Part shown: positions 1 to 10,515 of the stretch, piece by piece
How positions within the stretch are numbered: the stretch's first letter is position 1
Layout of the letters: every line of letters starts with the position of its first letter
NCBI RefSeq assembly: GCF_014836755.1
Contig: NZ_JACSQF010000017.1
Coordinates: 1-64,000, forward strand
Direction: 5' to 3'
DNA length: 64,000 nt
Source of the DNA: Oerskovia merdavium
GTDB taxonomy: Bacteria; Actinomycetota; Actinomycetes; Actinomycetales; Cellulomonadaceae
Program-made: the position numbers and the translations under genes
The notes under the pieces: model-generated
Told to the model about the DNA's origin: nothing
Seen by the model: the letters and a program-made list of their open reading frames with translations, nothing else
The model's database searches: none

Positions 1-125
1 CGGGCGCCCCGGCCGGTCACCCGACCCCCTGCCCGTGCCTGTCCGTCGCCCGCACGGGCACGACGACCACGGGCCGCCCCGGGCGGGGGGGCCGGGGGGC
101 CCGTCCTCTTCTCAGCGGGCCTCGA

Positions 126-2066
126 TCAGGTGAACAGCGGGGTGAGCGCGGCGTACTCCTCGACCGATCCGTCGCGCAGGCACACCTCGATGATCTGGCG
201 TCCCAGGGGGTCCAGGTCGTCGGTGAGGAACTGCTGCAGCTCGCTCTTGAAGAAGTCCGTGATGATCCTGGCCCCCTCGTCGTAGGCCTCGACGCCCACC
301 TGGGACTGCATCTCGGGCCGGAGGAACGTCGGGCGCACGAGCTGCCCGTCGATCTTCATCTCCTGGAGCGTGTACCCGAACAGGGGGCACCGCGAGGGGG
401 TCAGCTCCTCGGTGCGGATCTTGCCGCCACCGCGGCGCGCGAGGTACTCGCGCGTGAGCCACTCGGCCGCGAAGTCGACCTTGTACGCCCCGATGTGCTG
501 GTTGGGCGTGAGCACGTAGCGGGTCCGGTCCATGTCGACGAGCTGGCGCAGCAGCAGGTTCGCGGCCGCGACCTTGGTGCCGGTCGAGAAGGGCCAGTAC
601 GATCCCACGCCCTCGGCGACCATGCCGCCGTGCGCCAGCTTGTCGGTCGCGGTCTTGGACTCGCCGATCGACGGGTTCTTGTCCCCGCGCGGAGCGATGA
701 GCCGCCAGATCCACGCGAGCGACGGCGGCACGATGTGCATCATGCCCATGATCCCGTAGGTCGGGTTGTCGCGGGTGCAGGCCGGCATCCGGGCGCCGAA
801 GGTGCGCACGTCGACCTCCTCGGCCCCCGTGACGTCGGTCAGGAGGTGGCGGGGCACGACCACGCGCGGGTTGGGGCAGCGCTTGCCCGTCGAGTCGAGC
901 GTGTGCTCCCAGGGCAGCACGGTCGCGTCGGGCACGCCGTCGATGTTGAAGAAGACGAGCGGCTGGTCGGGGTGGATGCAGGCCCGCTCGAGGTGCGCGT
1001 CCTGGCCGTAGCCCGTGAGGTTGTCGACGCGCACGAACCACCCGTCCTCGGCGTCGGCGACCACGAGCCGCCCGTCACCGGTCTGCAGGTCGACGTGGCA
1101 GAGGGTCATGTCGTCGGTCACGGGGTCCAGGGCGCTCGTCTCGCCCAGGTTGATGACGTAGGGCTCGTCGGTCACGACGTTCGTGCCCAGCAGGATGCGC
1201 CCGTCCTCCTGGCGGCGGATCTCCTGGCACATCTCGGACTTGCCGCCGCCCGAGGCGCCCTCGTGCATGATCACGGTCTCGTTCTCGTAGGGGGTCGTGA
1301 CCCGGACCGAGGACGCGTGCGCGGTGACCCACCCCTCCTGCTCGCCGACGTCGAGGAGCACCGAGAACACGCCCTTCTTGGCGCTGGGTCCCGGGTACAG
1401 GTTGTAGGCGAAGACCTCGTGCAGCGTCTCGGAGCGGTCGTGGACCACGACCTGGCGGCCCTCGAAGTGGGTGTGCCGGAAGGGTGGGGCGACGTAGAGG
1501 ATCGAGCGCGGCTCGAACGGGCCGAGCTCGTCGAACGTGACCCAGCCCTGCAGGTCCACGAGGGTCAGGGCGAAGAAGGCCGAGTTGACCGGGCAGATCG
1601 CGAGCGACGGGTAGCCGTGCGTGAGGCCGCCGGCCTTGAAGGGCACGACGACGAGGTCCTGGCCCGCGAGCCAGTCGAGGGTCTCGGCCTTGACCGCGTC
1701 GAACTCGGCGCCGAACACGTCGCGGTAGCGCGGCTTGTCGGTCGGCAGGTCGTCGGCGATGCGCATGCAGTCCGGGTCACGGCGACGCATGTAGTCCTCG
1801 GGATAGTTCACCGCGATGCCGTTCTTGCACCGGACGACCTCGGCCTCGGGGACGAGCGTGCCGAACACGTCGTACTCGACCGTGAACCTCGGCCCACCCT
1901 GAGGGCCGAGCGACAGCTGGTAGAGCTCCTCGCGGGACGAGGGGACGATGATGTTCGCGCACGCGTCCAGGGCGGCCTGGACAGCGGGGGGAAGGACCAT
2001 GCCTGCGGGGATGCCGGCGGGAAGGACGCCGGCGTCGCGCACGGCCGCGCTGTCGATCAGTGTCAT
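126..2066 (-). CDS. DUF4914-type PEPCK-like P-loop protein, function unknown
   Basis: A 646-residue protein that I place in the DUF4914 family from its overall look. It has a phosphoenolpyruvate-carboxykinase-like P-loop, EGASGGGKSEM, at about residues 269-279. Downstream are motifs that could bind metal or nucleotide, such as FNIDGVPD and a conserved-looking stretch around RLIAPRGDKNPS. PEPCK-like P-loops bind ATP or GTP, so a kinase or nucleotide-dependent enzyme is likely, but no substrate can be read from the sequence. The ATG is preceded by TTGGAG at a six-base spacing, which supports this start. It is divergent from valS and stands alone on its strand. No signal peptide or membrane segment is seen, so it should be cytoplasmic. 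The family name is from memory; the coding call is firm. Confidence 0.85.
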   Translation of the reverse strand: MTLIDSAAVRDAGVLPAGIPAGMVLPPAVQAALDACANIIVPSSREELYQLSLGPQGGPRFTVEYDVFGTLVPEAEVVRCKNGIAVNYPEDYMRRRDPDCMRIADDLPTDKPRYRDVFGAEFDAVKAETLDWLAGQDLVVVPFKAGGLTHGYPSLAICPVNSAFFALTLVDLQGWVTFDELGPFEPRSILYVAPPFRHTHFEGRQVVVHDRSETLHEVFAYNLYPGPSAKKGVFSVLLDVGEQEGWVTAHASSVRVTTPYENETVIMHEGASGGGKSEMCQEIRRQEDGRILLGTNVVTDEPYVINLGETSALDPVTDDMTLCHVDLQTGDGRLVVADAEDGWFVRVDNLTGYGQDAHLERACIHPDQPLVFFNIDGVPDATVLPWEHTLDSTGKRCPNPRVVVPRHLLTDVTGAEEVDVRTFGARMPACTRDNPTYGIMGMMHIVPPSLAWIWRLIAPRGDKNPSIGESKTATDKLAHGGMVAEGVGSYWPFSTGTKVAAANLLLRQLVDMDRTRYVLTPNQHIGAYKVDFAAEWLTREYLARRGGGKIRTEELTPSRCPLFGYTLQEMKIDGQLVRPTFLRPEMQSQVGVEAYDEGARIITDFFKSELQQFLTDDLDPLGRQIIEVCLRDGSVEEYAALTPLFT

Positions 2067-2336
2067 GTGCTACTCCAAGGTCGGGCCTCGCAGAAGGCGG
2101 CGGGGAGACAGGGCGCACCCACGTACGCCCACGCCTTTGCTTGAAGGTTACGAGTCGATGACCTAGCCAACCAGGGACCTTGGACCTTTGTTCATTCGGG
2201 AAAACTCGACGGGCCCTCACCCGGAGGCGCCTCCGGGGGGCGACGGGGACCCCCGCCCCCCTCCGTCGAGCGTTCCGTCGCGCCCGTCCCGTCCGGTGAG
2301 CGGCCGTTTTACGGACGCCCCGGAGATTCTGGGAGA
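2067..2336. promoter_or_regulatory. Divergent intergenic region upstream of valS and the DUF4914 gene
   Basis: This 270-bp gap holds the promoters of two divergent genes. Visible structure includes a direct repeat GGACCTTGGACCTT (2175-2188), an AT-richer patch at 2186-2206, and a perfect 18-bp palindrome, CCCGGAGGCGCC and its mirror, at 2220-2237. The palindrome lies inside larger arms CTCGACGG (2205-2212) and CCGTCGAG (2263-2270). The nested arms could fold in a valS leader RNA. I do not see T-box features such as a TGGN antiterminator bulge. No promoter can be assigned with confidence. Confidence 0.4.
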
Positions 2337-5081
2337 ATGTCGACCATGAGTTCACCCGCCGAGGGCACCACGCCCGCACCCGCCTCCCCGACCGCCGCCG
2401 CACCCGCCCCCGTCGAGGGCACCGAGGTAGTCCGTGCCGTGGTCGGAGAGGTACCGGACAAGGTGAGCCTCGACGGCCTCGAGGCCAAGTTCGACGCCGC
2501 CTGGAAGGAACAGGGCACCTACGCGTTCGACCGCTCCAAGACCCGCGAGCAGGTCTACTCGATCGACACCCCGCCGCCCACGGTCTCGGGCTCGCTGCAC
2601 GTCGGGCACGTCTTCTCCTACACGCACACCGACGTCGTCGCGCGCTTCCAGCGCATGCGCGGGCGCGAGGTCTTCTACCCCATGGGCTGGGACGACAACG
2701 GCCTGCCGACCGAGCGCCGCGTGCAGAACTATTACGGCGTGCGCTGCGACCCGACGCTGCCCTACGTCGAGGGCTACGAGCCCCCGCTCCAGGGAGCCGA
2801 GGGCAAGAGCGTCAAGGCCGCCGACCAGCAGCCCGTCTCGCGACGCAACTTCGTCGAGCTGTGCGAGCGCCTGACGGCCGAGGACGAGGTCCAGTTCGAG
2901 GAGCTGTGGCGCCGCCTGGGCCTGTCGGTCGACTGGTCGCACCACTACCAGACCATCGGAGTCCCGGCCCGTATCGTGGCGCAGAAGGCGTTCCTGCGGA
3001 ACCTCTCGCGCGGCGAGGCGTACCAGTCCGAGGCCCCGGGCCTGTGGGACGTCACGTTCCAGACGGCCGTGGCGCAGGCCGAGCTCGAGGCGCGCGACTA
3101 CCCCGGCCACTTCCACAAGGTCGCGTTCCACGCGCCCGGCGGCGAGAAGGTCTACATCGAGACCACGCGCCCCGAGCTGCTCGCGGCCTGCGTCGCGCTC
3201 ATCGCGCACCCCGACGACGAGCGCTACCAGGGCCTGTTCGGCACCACGGTCACGTCCCCCCTGTTCGACGTCGAGGTTCCCGTCCTGGCGCACCCCGCCG
3301 CGCAGATGGACAAGGGCGCGGGCATCGCGATGTGCTGCACCTTCGGTGACCTGACCGATGTCCAGTGGTGGCGCGAGCTCCAGCTCCCCACGCGCTCGAT
3401 CATCAACCGCGACGGGCGCATCACGCGCGAGACGCCGGCGTGGCTCACGTCCGAGCGTGCGGTCGCGCTGTTCGAGGAGATCGCGGGCAAGACGACGTTC
3501 TCGGCCCGCGCGGCCGTGGTCGACGCGCTGCGCGAGACGGGCGACCTGGACGGCGAGCCCGTCGCGACCCAGCGCAAGGCGAACTTCTTCGAGAAGGGCG
3601 ACAAGCCCCTCGAGATCGTCACCTCGCGCCAGTGGTACATCCGCAACGGCGGGCGCGACGTGCCGCTGCGCGAGGAGCTGCTCGAGCGCGGGCGCGAGCT
3701 CAAGTTCCACCCCGAGTTCATGCAGGTGCGCTACGAGAACTGGGTGGGTGGCCTCAACGGCGACTGGCTCGTCTCGCGCCAGCGCTTCTTCGGCGTCGCC
3801 ATCCCGCTGTGGTACCCCGTCCTGGAGTCGGGCGAGACCGACTACGAGCACCCGATCGTCCCCGACGAGGCGCTCCTGCCGATCGACCCGTCCTCGGACG
3901 TCCCGGCCGGCTACACGGCCGAGCAGCGTGGCGTGCCCGGTGGGTTCGTGGGCGAGCCCGACGTCATGGACACCTGGGCCACCTCGTCGCTGACCCCGCA
4001 GATCGCGGGTGGCTGGGAGTCGGACCCGGACCTGTTCGCGCGCGTCTTCCCCATGGACCTGCGCCCCCAGGGCCAGGACATCATCCGCACGTGGCTCTTC
4101 TCCACGGTCGTCCGCTCGCACCTCGAGCACGGCTCGCTGCCCTGGACCAACGCCGCGATCTCGGGCTGGATCCTGGACCCCGACCGCAAGAAGATGTCCA
4201 AGTCCAAGGGCAACGTCGTGACGCCCATGGGTCTGCTCGAGGAGCACGGCTCGGACGCGGTCCGCTACTGGGCGGCCTCGGCGCGCCTCGGCACCGACGC
4301 GGCGTTCGAGGTCGGCCAGATGAAGATCGGCCGCCGCCTCGCGATCAAGGTCCTCAACGCGTCCAAGTTCGCGCTGTCGTTCGGCGGCAGCGAGATCACG
4401 CTCGACCCGGCCCTCGTGACCGAGCCGATCGACCGGGCGATGCTCGCGGGCCTTGCCGACGTCGTGGACCGCGCGACCGAGGCGCTCGAGGGCTACGACC
4501 ACACGCGGGCCCTGGAGCTCTCGGAGACGTTCTTCTGGACGTTCTGCGACGACTACCTCGAGCTCGTCAAGGACCGCGCCTACGGCGCCGGAGCCGGGCC
4601 CGACGACGTCACGTCCGAGACGCAGTCGGCTCGCGTCGCGCTCGCCCTGGCTCTCGACACCCTCCTGCGTCTGTTCGCGCCGTACCTGCCGTTCGCGACC
4701 GAAGAGGTGTGGTCGTGGTGGCGCACGGGTTCGGTGCACCGCGCGCCGTGGCCCACGTCAGCAGGTCTGCGTGCCGGTGCGGGCGACGCCGACCCCGCGG
4801 TCCTGACGGCAGCCGGGCATGCGCTGGCCGCGCTGCGCAAGGTCAAGTCCGAGGCCAAGGTGTCCATGCGCACCCCGATCCTCGCAGCCGAGCTCGCCGT
4901 CCCGGCCGCCGCGATCGAGGGCGTCCGGGCCGCCGAGTTCGACGTCCGCGGCGCCGGTCGCGTGACCGGGTCGTTCGACGTCGTCGAGGCCGCCGAGGGC
5001 CAGGGCGACCCGGCCGTCCAGGGCGGGATCGTCGTCGTGCACTCGGAGCTCGGTGAGCCCGAGGTCCGCAACCGCGGCTGA
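2337..5081 (+). CDS. valS: Valyl-tRNA synthetase
   Basis: Class Ia aminoacyl-tRNA synthetase of 914 residues that charges tRNA-Val with valine using ATP. The class I signature GSLHVGH is at about residues 85-91 and KMSKSKGN at about 619-626, both intact. An editing (CP1) domain with TTRPELL lies between them, and an anticodon-binding domain follows. The first about 40 residues are a Pro/Ala-rich low-complexity extension before the core. The ATG at 2337 and one three codons later (2346) are both possible: GGAG at 2322-2325 favours the first and GGGAG at 2331-2335 favours the second. It ends at a strong convergent terminator shared with the baeRF2 gene. Confidence 0.97.
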   Translation: MSTMSSPAEGTTPAPASPTAAAPAPVEGTEVVRAVVGEVPDKVSLDGLEAKFDAAWKEQGTYAFDRSKTREQVYSIDTPPPTVSGSLHVGHVFSYTHTDVVARFQRMRGREVFYPMGWDDNGLPTERRVQNYYGVRCDPTLPYVEGYEPPLQGAEGKSVKAADQQPVSRRNFVELCERLTAEDEVQFEELWRRLGLSVDWSHHYQTIGVPARIVAQKAFLRNLSRGEAYQSEAPGLWDVTFQTAVAQAELEARDYPGHFHKVAFHAPGGEKVYIETTRPELLAACVALIAHPDDERYQGLFGTTVTSPLFDVEVPVLAHPAAQMDKGAGIAMCCTFGDLTDVQWWRELQLPTRSIINRDGRITRETPAWLTSERAVALFEEIAGKTTFSARAAVVDALRETGDLDGEPVATQRKANFFEKGDKPLEIVTSRQWYIRNGGRDVPLREELLERGRELKFHPEFMQVRYENWVGGLNGDWLVSRQRFFGVAIPLWYPVLESGETDYEHPIVPDEALLPIDPSSDVPAGYTAEQRGVPGGFVGEPDVMDTWATSSLTPQIAGGWESDPDLFARVFPMDLRPQGQDIIRTWLFSTVVRSHLEHGSLPWTNAAISGWILDPDRKKMSKSKGNVVTPMGLLEEHGSDAVRYWAASARLGTDAAFEVGQMKIGRRLAIKVLNASKFALSFGGSEITLDPALVTEPIDRAMLAGLADVVDRATEALEGYDHTRALELSETFFWTFCDDYLELVKDRAYGAGAGPDDVTSETQSARVALALALDTLLRLFAPYLPFATEEVWSWWRTGSVHRAPWPTSAGLRAGAGDADPAVLTAAGHALAALRKVKSEAKVSMRTPILAAELAVPAAAIEGVRAAEFDVRGAGRVTGSFDVVEAAEGQGDPAVQGGIVVVHSELGEPEVRNRG

Positions 5082-5097
5082 CGCTCCCCCACGCAGC

Positions 5098-5143
5098 ACG
5101 ACGCAGGGCCCCGACCGCCCGTGCGGTCGGGGCCCTGCGTCGT
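5098..5143. terminator. Bidirectional terminator hairpin between valS and the baeRF2-type gene
   Basis: A 21-bp perfect inverted repeat starting ACGACGCAGGGCCCC, with a four-base loop CCGT. It lies 17 bp after the valS stop and 15 bp before the stop of the opposite-strand gene. There is no clear U-tract, as is usual for GC-rich actinobacterial terminators. Confidence 0.85.
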
Positions 5144-5157
5144 CCGTCAGACCGGGG

Positions 5158-6357
5158 TCAGACGATCTCTCCCCGGAGCCTCTTGTCGTCTCCCGACATG
5201 GTCGCGGCCACCTCGTTGGGCGTCCCGTCGTCGTTCCACCGCAGCGTGGCCCCGACGCCCTCGATGAGGTCGACGCTCCCGTCGGGCGAGAACGTGAGGC
5301 CCGCGTCCTGGCCGATCGCCGCGCGGACCAGAGCCACCGTCGCGGGCAGCTCCTCGATCCCCTCGCTCACGCCCAGGTCCGTGATGTCCGTGCGCGCGGA
5401 ACCAATGTGCAGCGGGCTCGGCCCGATCCACAGCGTGCGCCCGTCGAGCTCGGTGTCCTGGCCGTACTCGTCGGCCAGGATGAGCTCCTTGACCTGCCCG
5501 CGCGACAGCACGGCGACCACGTCCTCGAGCGAGGTCACCGCGGCGGCCTCGCGGCCCTGCTCCTGGCGGAACTCGGCGAGCACGGACTCGCGGCGACGCT
5601 CACGGAAGCTCGCGAGCGCGTCCGCGACCTTGGCCTCGAACGCCGCCTCGTTGATGCCGGGTCCCCGGCCGCCCCCCGCGACCTCGACCACGAGCTCGTC
5701 GGTGGCCTTGGTGAGCGCCGCCCGCACGAGCGGGACCGCCCGGACGTCTCCCGTGATGAGGATCAGCTCGGGACGGTGCTCGAGGACCTGTCGGTCGAGC
5801 TCGGCTGCCACCGCCTCGGCGTTGCGGTCCCACGAGTCCTCGGCCCGCGTCTCGATCCGCTTGTGCGACAGCCCGCCCGTGCGGACCTTGTTGATGACGT
5901 CGTGCCCGCCCTCCACGGACTCGGCGTCGCCGTAGGGCAGGTGCCCACCGGCGACCGACCAGGTGATGTCCGCCCCCTGACGGTCGACCACGACGCGGAC
6001 GTAGTCCACGGACTCGTCGGCCGCCCGGGCGGCCTGCAGCAGCGCGGGGACCGGGCCCCAGAGGCCCTTGGTCACCGCGGGCGGGTCCTTCAGCACGCGG
6101 TCGACGAGGACCCCCTCCTCGTCGGCGATGAGGACGCGGCCGTGCGGTCCGGGCATCCTCGTGGGCAGGGTGACGGACTCCTCGAGCTCGTCGATGATGC
6201 TTGCCGGCGCTCCCGCGTTCGCGAGGGCTCGGCGCACGCCCTTCCACCGGTTCTCGACCTCGCGATCACCCGCCTCGTTGGAACGCGTCGCGTCGAGGTA
6301 GACGGTCGCGAAGGGGCCGGGGTGGCCGAGCAGGGGCTTGAGCCAGTCGATCTTCAT
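5158..6357 (-). CDS. baeRF2-type (Rv2629-like) protein, eRF1/Vms1-related
   Basis: A 399-residue cytoplasmic protein resembling the bacterial archaeo-eukaryotic release factor group 2 (Mycobacterium Rv2629 type), whose fold is related to eRF1/Pelota and the VLRF1/Vms1 peptidyl-tRNA hydrolases. It opens with MKIDWLKPLL and has a mid-domain GGGRGPGINEAAF. The ATG at 6357 follows AGAGGTGCCTGC, a good ribosome-binding site, so a longer reading frame upstream is rejected. Members are proposed to act on stalled ribosomes or peptidyl-tRNA, but this subgroup's role is not settled. It is a single gene with its own terminator. The family call is from recognition of sequence style and length. Confidence 0.85.
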   Translation of the reverse strand: MKIDWLKPLLGHPGPFATVYLDATRSNEAGDREVENRWKGVRRALANAGAPASIIDELEESVTLPTRMPGPHGRVLIADEEGVLVDRVLKDPPAVTKGLWGPVPALLQAARAADESVDYVRVVVDRQGADITWSVAGGHLPYGDAESVEGGHDVINKVRTGGLSHKRIETRAEDSWDRNAEAVAAELDRQVLEHRPELILITGDVRAVPLVRAALTKATDELVVEVAGGGRGPGINEAAFEAKVADALASFRERRRESVLAEFRQEQGREAAAVTSLEDVVAVLSRGQVKELILADEYGQDTELDGRTLWIGPSPLHIGSARTDITDLGVSEGIEELPATVALVRAAIGQDAGLTFSPDGSVDLIEGVGATLRWNDDGTPNEVAATMSGDDKRLRGEIV

Positions 6358-6662
6358 GCAGGCACCTCTAGACATCCATCGTCGGAGGGACGGTCGGAGG
6401 CCGACCGCCCCGATGTCCTCACCAGCCTGGTGCACGGGCCCAGCGACCGCCACCGGGGGCGACCGTCCGGGCTCGCGACCCGGGCTCGCGACCCGGGCTC
6501 GTGCCCCGGCCTGGGCCCGCAGCCGCGCCCACGTCGCGTCCCCGGATGGCGCGCCACGTCCGACGCCGCGCCTCCGAAGCTCCCTGGAAGCCCACCGGAA
6601 GGCCTCCGCGAGGCAGGCGGGGGGCACCTGCGAGGCCCGCGCCGCACGCCTCGGAGGACGCC
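6358..6662. other. Gene-free stretch with a 13-bp tandem repeat
   Basis: About 305 bp between the baeRF2-type gene and chorismate mutase, both on the minus strand. It contains three tandem copies of GGGCTCGCGACCC at 6469-6481, 6482-6494 and (degenerate) 6495-6507. No frame here has a ribosome-binding site or a recognisable product. It should hold the baeRF2 promoter and the aroQ 3' end, but I cannot point to either. Confidence 0.5.
6469..6507. repeat. Three-copy 13-bp tandem repeat
   Basis: Two exact copies of GGGCTCGCGACCC followed by a third with two changes (GGGCTCGTGCCCC). Each unit is itself partly self-complementary (GGG...CCC). It sits in a non-coding gap about 110 bp upstream of the baeRF2-type gene. 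Confidence 0.7.
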
Positions 6663-7016
6663 TCAGGAGTAGGTGTCCAGCACGGGCGCCTCGCCCTGGT
6701 GCGCCTCGGCGATGCTGCGGTGGTGGCGGATGACCTCGCTCACGATGAACTCGCGGAACTGCTCGGCGAACGCCGGGTCGAGACCCGAGGCCTCGGCGAT
6801 GCCGGTCAGGCGGTCGATCTGCTGCTGGTCCCTTGCGGGGTCCGCGGGCGGGAGTCCACCCTGGGCCTTGAGCTCACCCACGCGGCGCGTGAACTTGAAC
6901 CGCTCGGCGAGGAGGTGGACCAGCGCGGCGTCGATGTTGTCGATGCTCTGGCGGAGGGTGAGGATCTCGGGGGGCACGGGCGGCACCTGCGTGCCGTCGG
7001 CGTGGGGCTCGGTCAT
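6663..7016 (-). CDS. AroQ-class chorismate mutase
   Basis: A 117-residue cytoplasmic protein with the all-helical AroQ chorismate mutase pattern: LRQSIDNIDAALVHLLAERF, then RVGELKAQ, then a C-terminal helix ending EVIRHHRSIAE. It converts chorismate to prephenate for Phe/Tyr synthesis. The early Arg in LRQSIDNID and the Arg/Lys in FKFTRRVGELK are the usual active-site residues of the family. The first about 18 residues are a variable extension. It is divergent from the acyl-CoA ligase and monofunctional, with no prephenate dehydratase domain. Confidence 0.93.
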   Translation of the reverse strand: MTEPHADGTQVPPVPPEILTLRQSIDNIDAALVHLLAERFKFTRRVGELKAQGGLPPADPARDQQQIDRLTGIAEASGLDPAFAEQFREFIVSEVIRHHRSIAEAHQGEAPVLDTYS

Positions 7017-7125
7017 CCGTCGATCCTAGGCACCCGCGAGCCACCGGGAGCACGGCCGGAAGAACATGAGACGCCGGGTACACAGTAAAGTCGGTCCTTG
7101 CCCCACCACTCACCGGAGAGTAGAC

Positions 7126-8946
7126 ATGACCGAATTCGCGTCGCCGAGCCTCGTCGAGGTACCGGCCACCAGCAGCATCAGCACCCTTCTCACCGACCGC
7201 GCGGAGCGGTCCGGTGACGACGCGGTGATCGAGCGACGCCTCACGCAGGGCGGCCCCTGGCAGCCCGTCACCGCTCGAGCCTTCGACGACGAGGTGATCG
7301 CGGTCGCCCGCGGCCTGGTCGCGCGCGGCGTCGCCGCAGGAGACCGTGTCGCGATCATGTCGCGCACGCGCTACGAGTGGACGCTGCTCGACTTCGCGAT
7401 CTGGGCCGCAGGGGCCGTCCCCATCCCGGTCTACGAGACGTCCTCGGCCGACCAGGTCGAGTGGATCCTGTCCGACTCCGAGGTGAGCCTCGTCGTGGTC
7501 GAGACGTCCGCGCACGCGCAGGTCGTGGCGAGCGTCCGCGAGCGGCTCCCCCTCCTGCGGGACGTCCTCGTGCTCGACGACGGCGCGGTGGCCGACCTGC
7601 AGGCCGCCGGCTCCGCGGTCGAGCGCACCGAGATCGACGCGCGCCGCGCGGGCACGGGACGTGACGACCTCGCGACCATCATCTACACGTCGGGCGCCAC
7701 GGGGCGCCCCAAGGGCGTCGAGCTCACGCACCTGAACTTCGTGCACCTCGCGCGCAACGGGGTCCAGGGCCTCGGCGAGATCGTCGCGACGCCCGACGCC
7801 CGCACGCTCCTGTTCCTGCCCCTGGCGCACGTGTTCGCGCGCTTCATCCAGGTCGTGTGCATCGCGTCGCCCACCGCGGTCCTCGCGCACTCGGCCGACA
7901 TCAAGCAGCTCGTGCCGGACCTGGGCACGTACAAGCCGACGTTCCTGCTCGCGGTCCCCCGCGTGTTCGAGAAGGTCTACAACGCGGCCGAGCAGAAGGC
8001 CGGCGCGGGAGCGAAGCGCCGCATCTTCCACTGGGCCGCGAAGGTCGCCATCACCTACTCGCGCGCCCTCGACAAGCCGTCCGGCCCCTCGGTCGTGCTC
8101 AAGGCTCAGCACGCGGTGGCCGACCGCCTGGTGTTCACGACGATGCGCGCCGCGCTCGGCGGCGACCTCACGCACTCGATCTCGGGAGGGGCCCCGCTCG
8201 GCGAGCGCCTCGGTCACTTCTTCCGCGGGGTCGGTCTGACGATCCTCGAGGGCTACGGCCTGACCGAGACCACGGCCCCGACCGCGGTGAACCTGCCCGG
8301 CCGGCTCAAGATCGGCACCGTGGGCCCCGCGTTCCCCGGCACGGCGATCAAGGTCGACCCCGACGGCGAGCTGCTCGTCCGGGGCGACCACGTCTTCCGC
8401 GGGTACCACAACCAGCCCGACCTGACGGCCGAGGTCCTCCAGGACGGCTGGTTCCGCACGGGCGACCTCGCCTCGATCGACTCCGACGGCTACCTGCGGA
8501 TCACGGGTCGCAAGAAGGAGATCATCGTGACCGCGGGCGGCAAGAACGTCGCCCCGGCCCAGCTCGAGGACCGACTGCGCGCCCACCCGCTCGTGAGCCA
8601 GGTCGTCGTGGTCGGCGACCAGCGCCCGTTCATCGGCGCCCTGGTCACGCTCGACCCCGAGATGCTCCCGGGATGGCTCTCGACGCACGGCCTGCCCGCC
8701 ATGGACGTCGCGACGGCCGCCGCGGACCCCACGGTCCTCGCGGCCCTGGACCGCGCCGTGACCCGCGCCAACGAGGCCGTCTCGCGGGCCGAGTCGATCC
8801 GCAAGATCCAGGTGCTGACGACCGACTTCACCGAGCACAACGGCTACCTGACCCCGTCGCTCAAGGTCAAGCGCGGGCTGGTCCTCAAGGACTTCTCGAC
8901 CACGATCGACGACCTGTACGGGTCGCAGGTGTCGGTCGAGGCCTGA
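7126..8946 (+). CDS. Long-chain fatty-acid--CoA ligase (AMP-forming)
   Basis: A 606-residue adenylate-forming enzyme that activates long-chain fatty acids to acyl-CoA through an acyl-AMP. Visible motifs are the AMP-binding loop YTSGATGRPKGVELTH, the A5 motif GYGLTE, the hinge region GWFRTGDLASID, and the C-terminal GRKKEIIVTAGGKN. The start at 7126 (MTEFASPSL) is chosen because CGGAGAG lies just upstream; an in-frame upstream ATG at 7066 lacks one. Length and the TVGPAFPGT-type core fit the bacterial FadD15/FACS group. It ends at a terminator shared with clpX. Confidence 0.93.
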   Translation: MTEFASPSLVEVPATSSISTLLTDRAERSGDDAVIERRLTQGGPWQPVTARAFDDEVIAVARGLVARGVAAGDRVAIMSRTRYEWTLLDFAIWAAGAVPIPVYETSSADQVEWILSDSEVSLVVVETSAHAQVVASVRERLPLLRDVLVLDDGAVADLQAAGSAVERTEIDARRAGTGRDDLATIIYTSGATGRPKGVELTHLNFVHLARNGVQGLGEIVATPDARTLLFLPLAHVFARFIQVVCIASPTAVLAHSADIKQLVPDLGTYKPTFLLAVPRVFEKVYNAAEQKAGAGAKRRIFHWAAKVAITYSRALDKPSGPSVVLKAQHAVADRLVFTTMRAALGGDLTHSISGGAPLGERLGHFFRGVGLTILEGYGLTETTAPTAVNLPGRLKIGTVGPAFPGTAIKVDPDGELLVRGDHVFRGYHNQPDLTAEVLQDGWFRTGDLASIDSDGYLRITGRKKEIIVTAGGKNVAPAQLEDRLRAHPLVSQVVVVGDQRPFIGALVTLDPEMLPGWLSTHGLPAMDVATAAADPTVLAALDRAVTRANEAVSRAESIRKIQVLTTDFTEHNGYLTPSLKVKRGLVLKDFSTTIDDLYGSQVSVEA

Positions 8947-9015
8947 CCCGCCCCGACGGCCCGGCTCCCCGCCCGGCCGTCGGTCCCCTGGTCGGCCCGA
9001 CCACGGCCGCTGCCG

Positions 9016-9074
9016 TACGACGAAGGGCCCGGACCCCACGGCCCCGCCCCCCCCGGCCGGGGCCCTTCGTCGTA
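9016..9074. terminator. Bidirectional terminator between the acyl-CoA ligase and clpX
   Basis: Arms TACGACGAAGGGCCC (9016-9030) and its exact complement (9060-9074) flank a 29-base C-rich loop. It serves the converging acyl-CoA ligase and clpX transcripts. Confidence 0.8.
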
Positions 9075-9095
9075 GGCAGGCAGGTGCGGCGCCGG

Positions 9096-10367
<1,272 letters not shown>

Positions 10368-10515
10368 TACGAGCCTCCTAGCCTCGGTCTTGCTGCTCCG
10401 CCGGTGTCGATGACCCGGTGGTCCGGACGGCACCTGCCGACCTACACCCCATTGCACACCACCGGGGGCCCGTTGTCAGCCGGGCACCCCGGTGGGTCGG
10501 GAGGAATTGTCCCGA

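Noticed and set aside
1-125. Gene remnant at the left edge
   Set aside because: No frame with a recognisable product; it looks like GC-rich intergenic DNA, with a weak hairpin around GCCCGTGC/GCACGGGC.
2067-2336. T-box leader for valS
   Set aside because: No T-box sequence (TGGN bulge context) or specifier loop with a Val codon could be found.
2352-4739. 795-residue open frame opposite valS
   Set aside because: It is antisense to a clear gene, Arg/Gly/Ala/Val-rich, with no ribosome-binding site or family. Long antisense frames are expected at this GC content.
6469-6507. CRISPR-like repeat array
   Set aside because: Units are 13 bp with no spacers; simple tandem repeat.
5053-6672. 539-residue plus-strand frame over the baeRF2-type gene
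   Set aside because: A GC shadow: composition is Arg/Gly/Asp/Val-rich and the minus-strand protein has a good start and known family.
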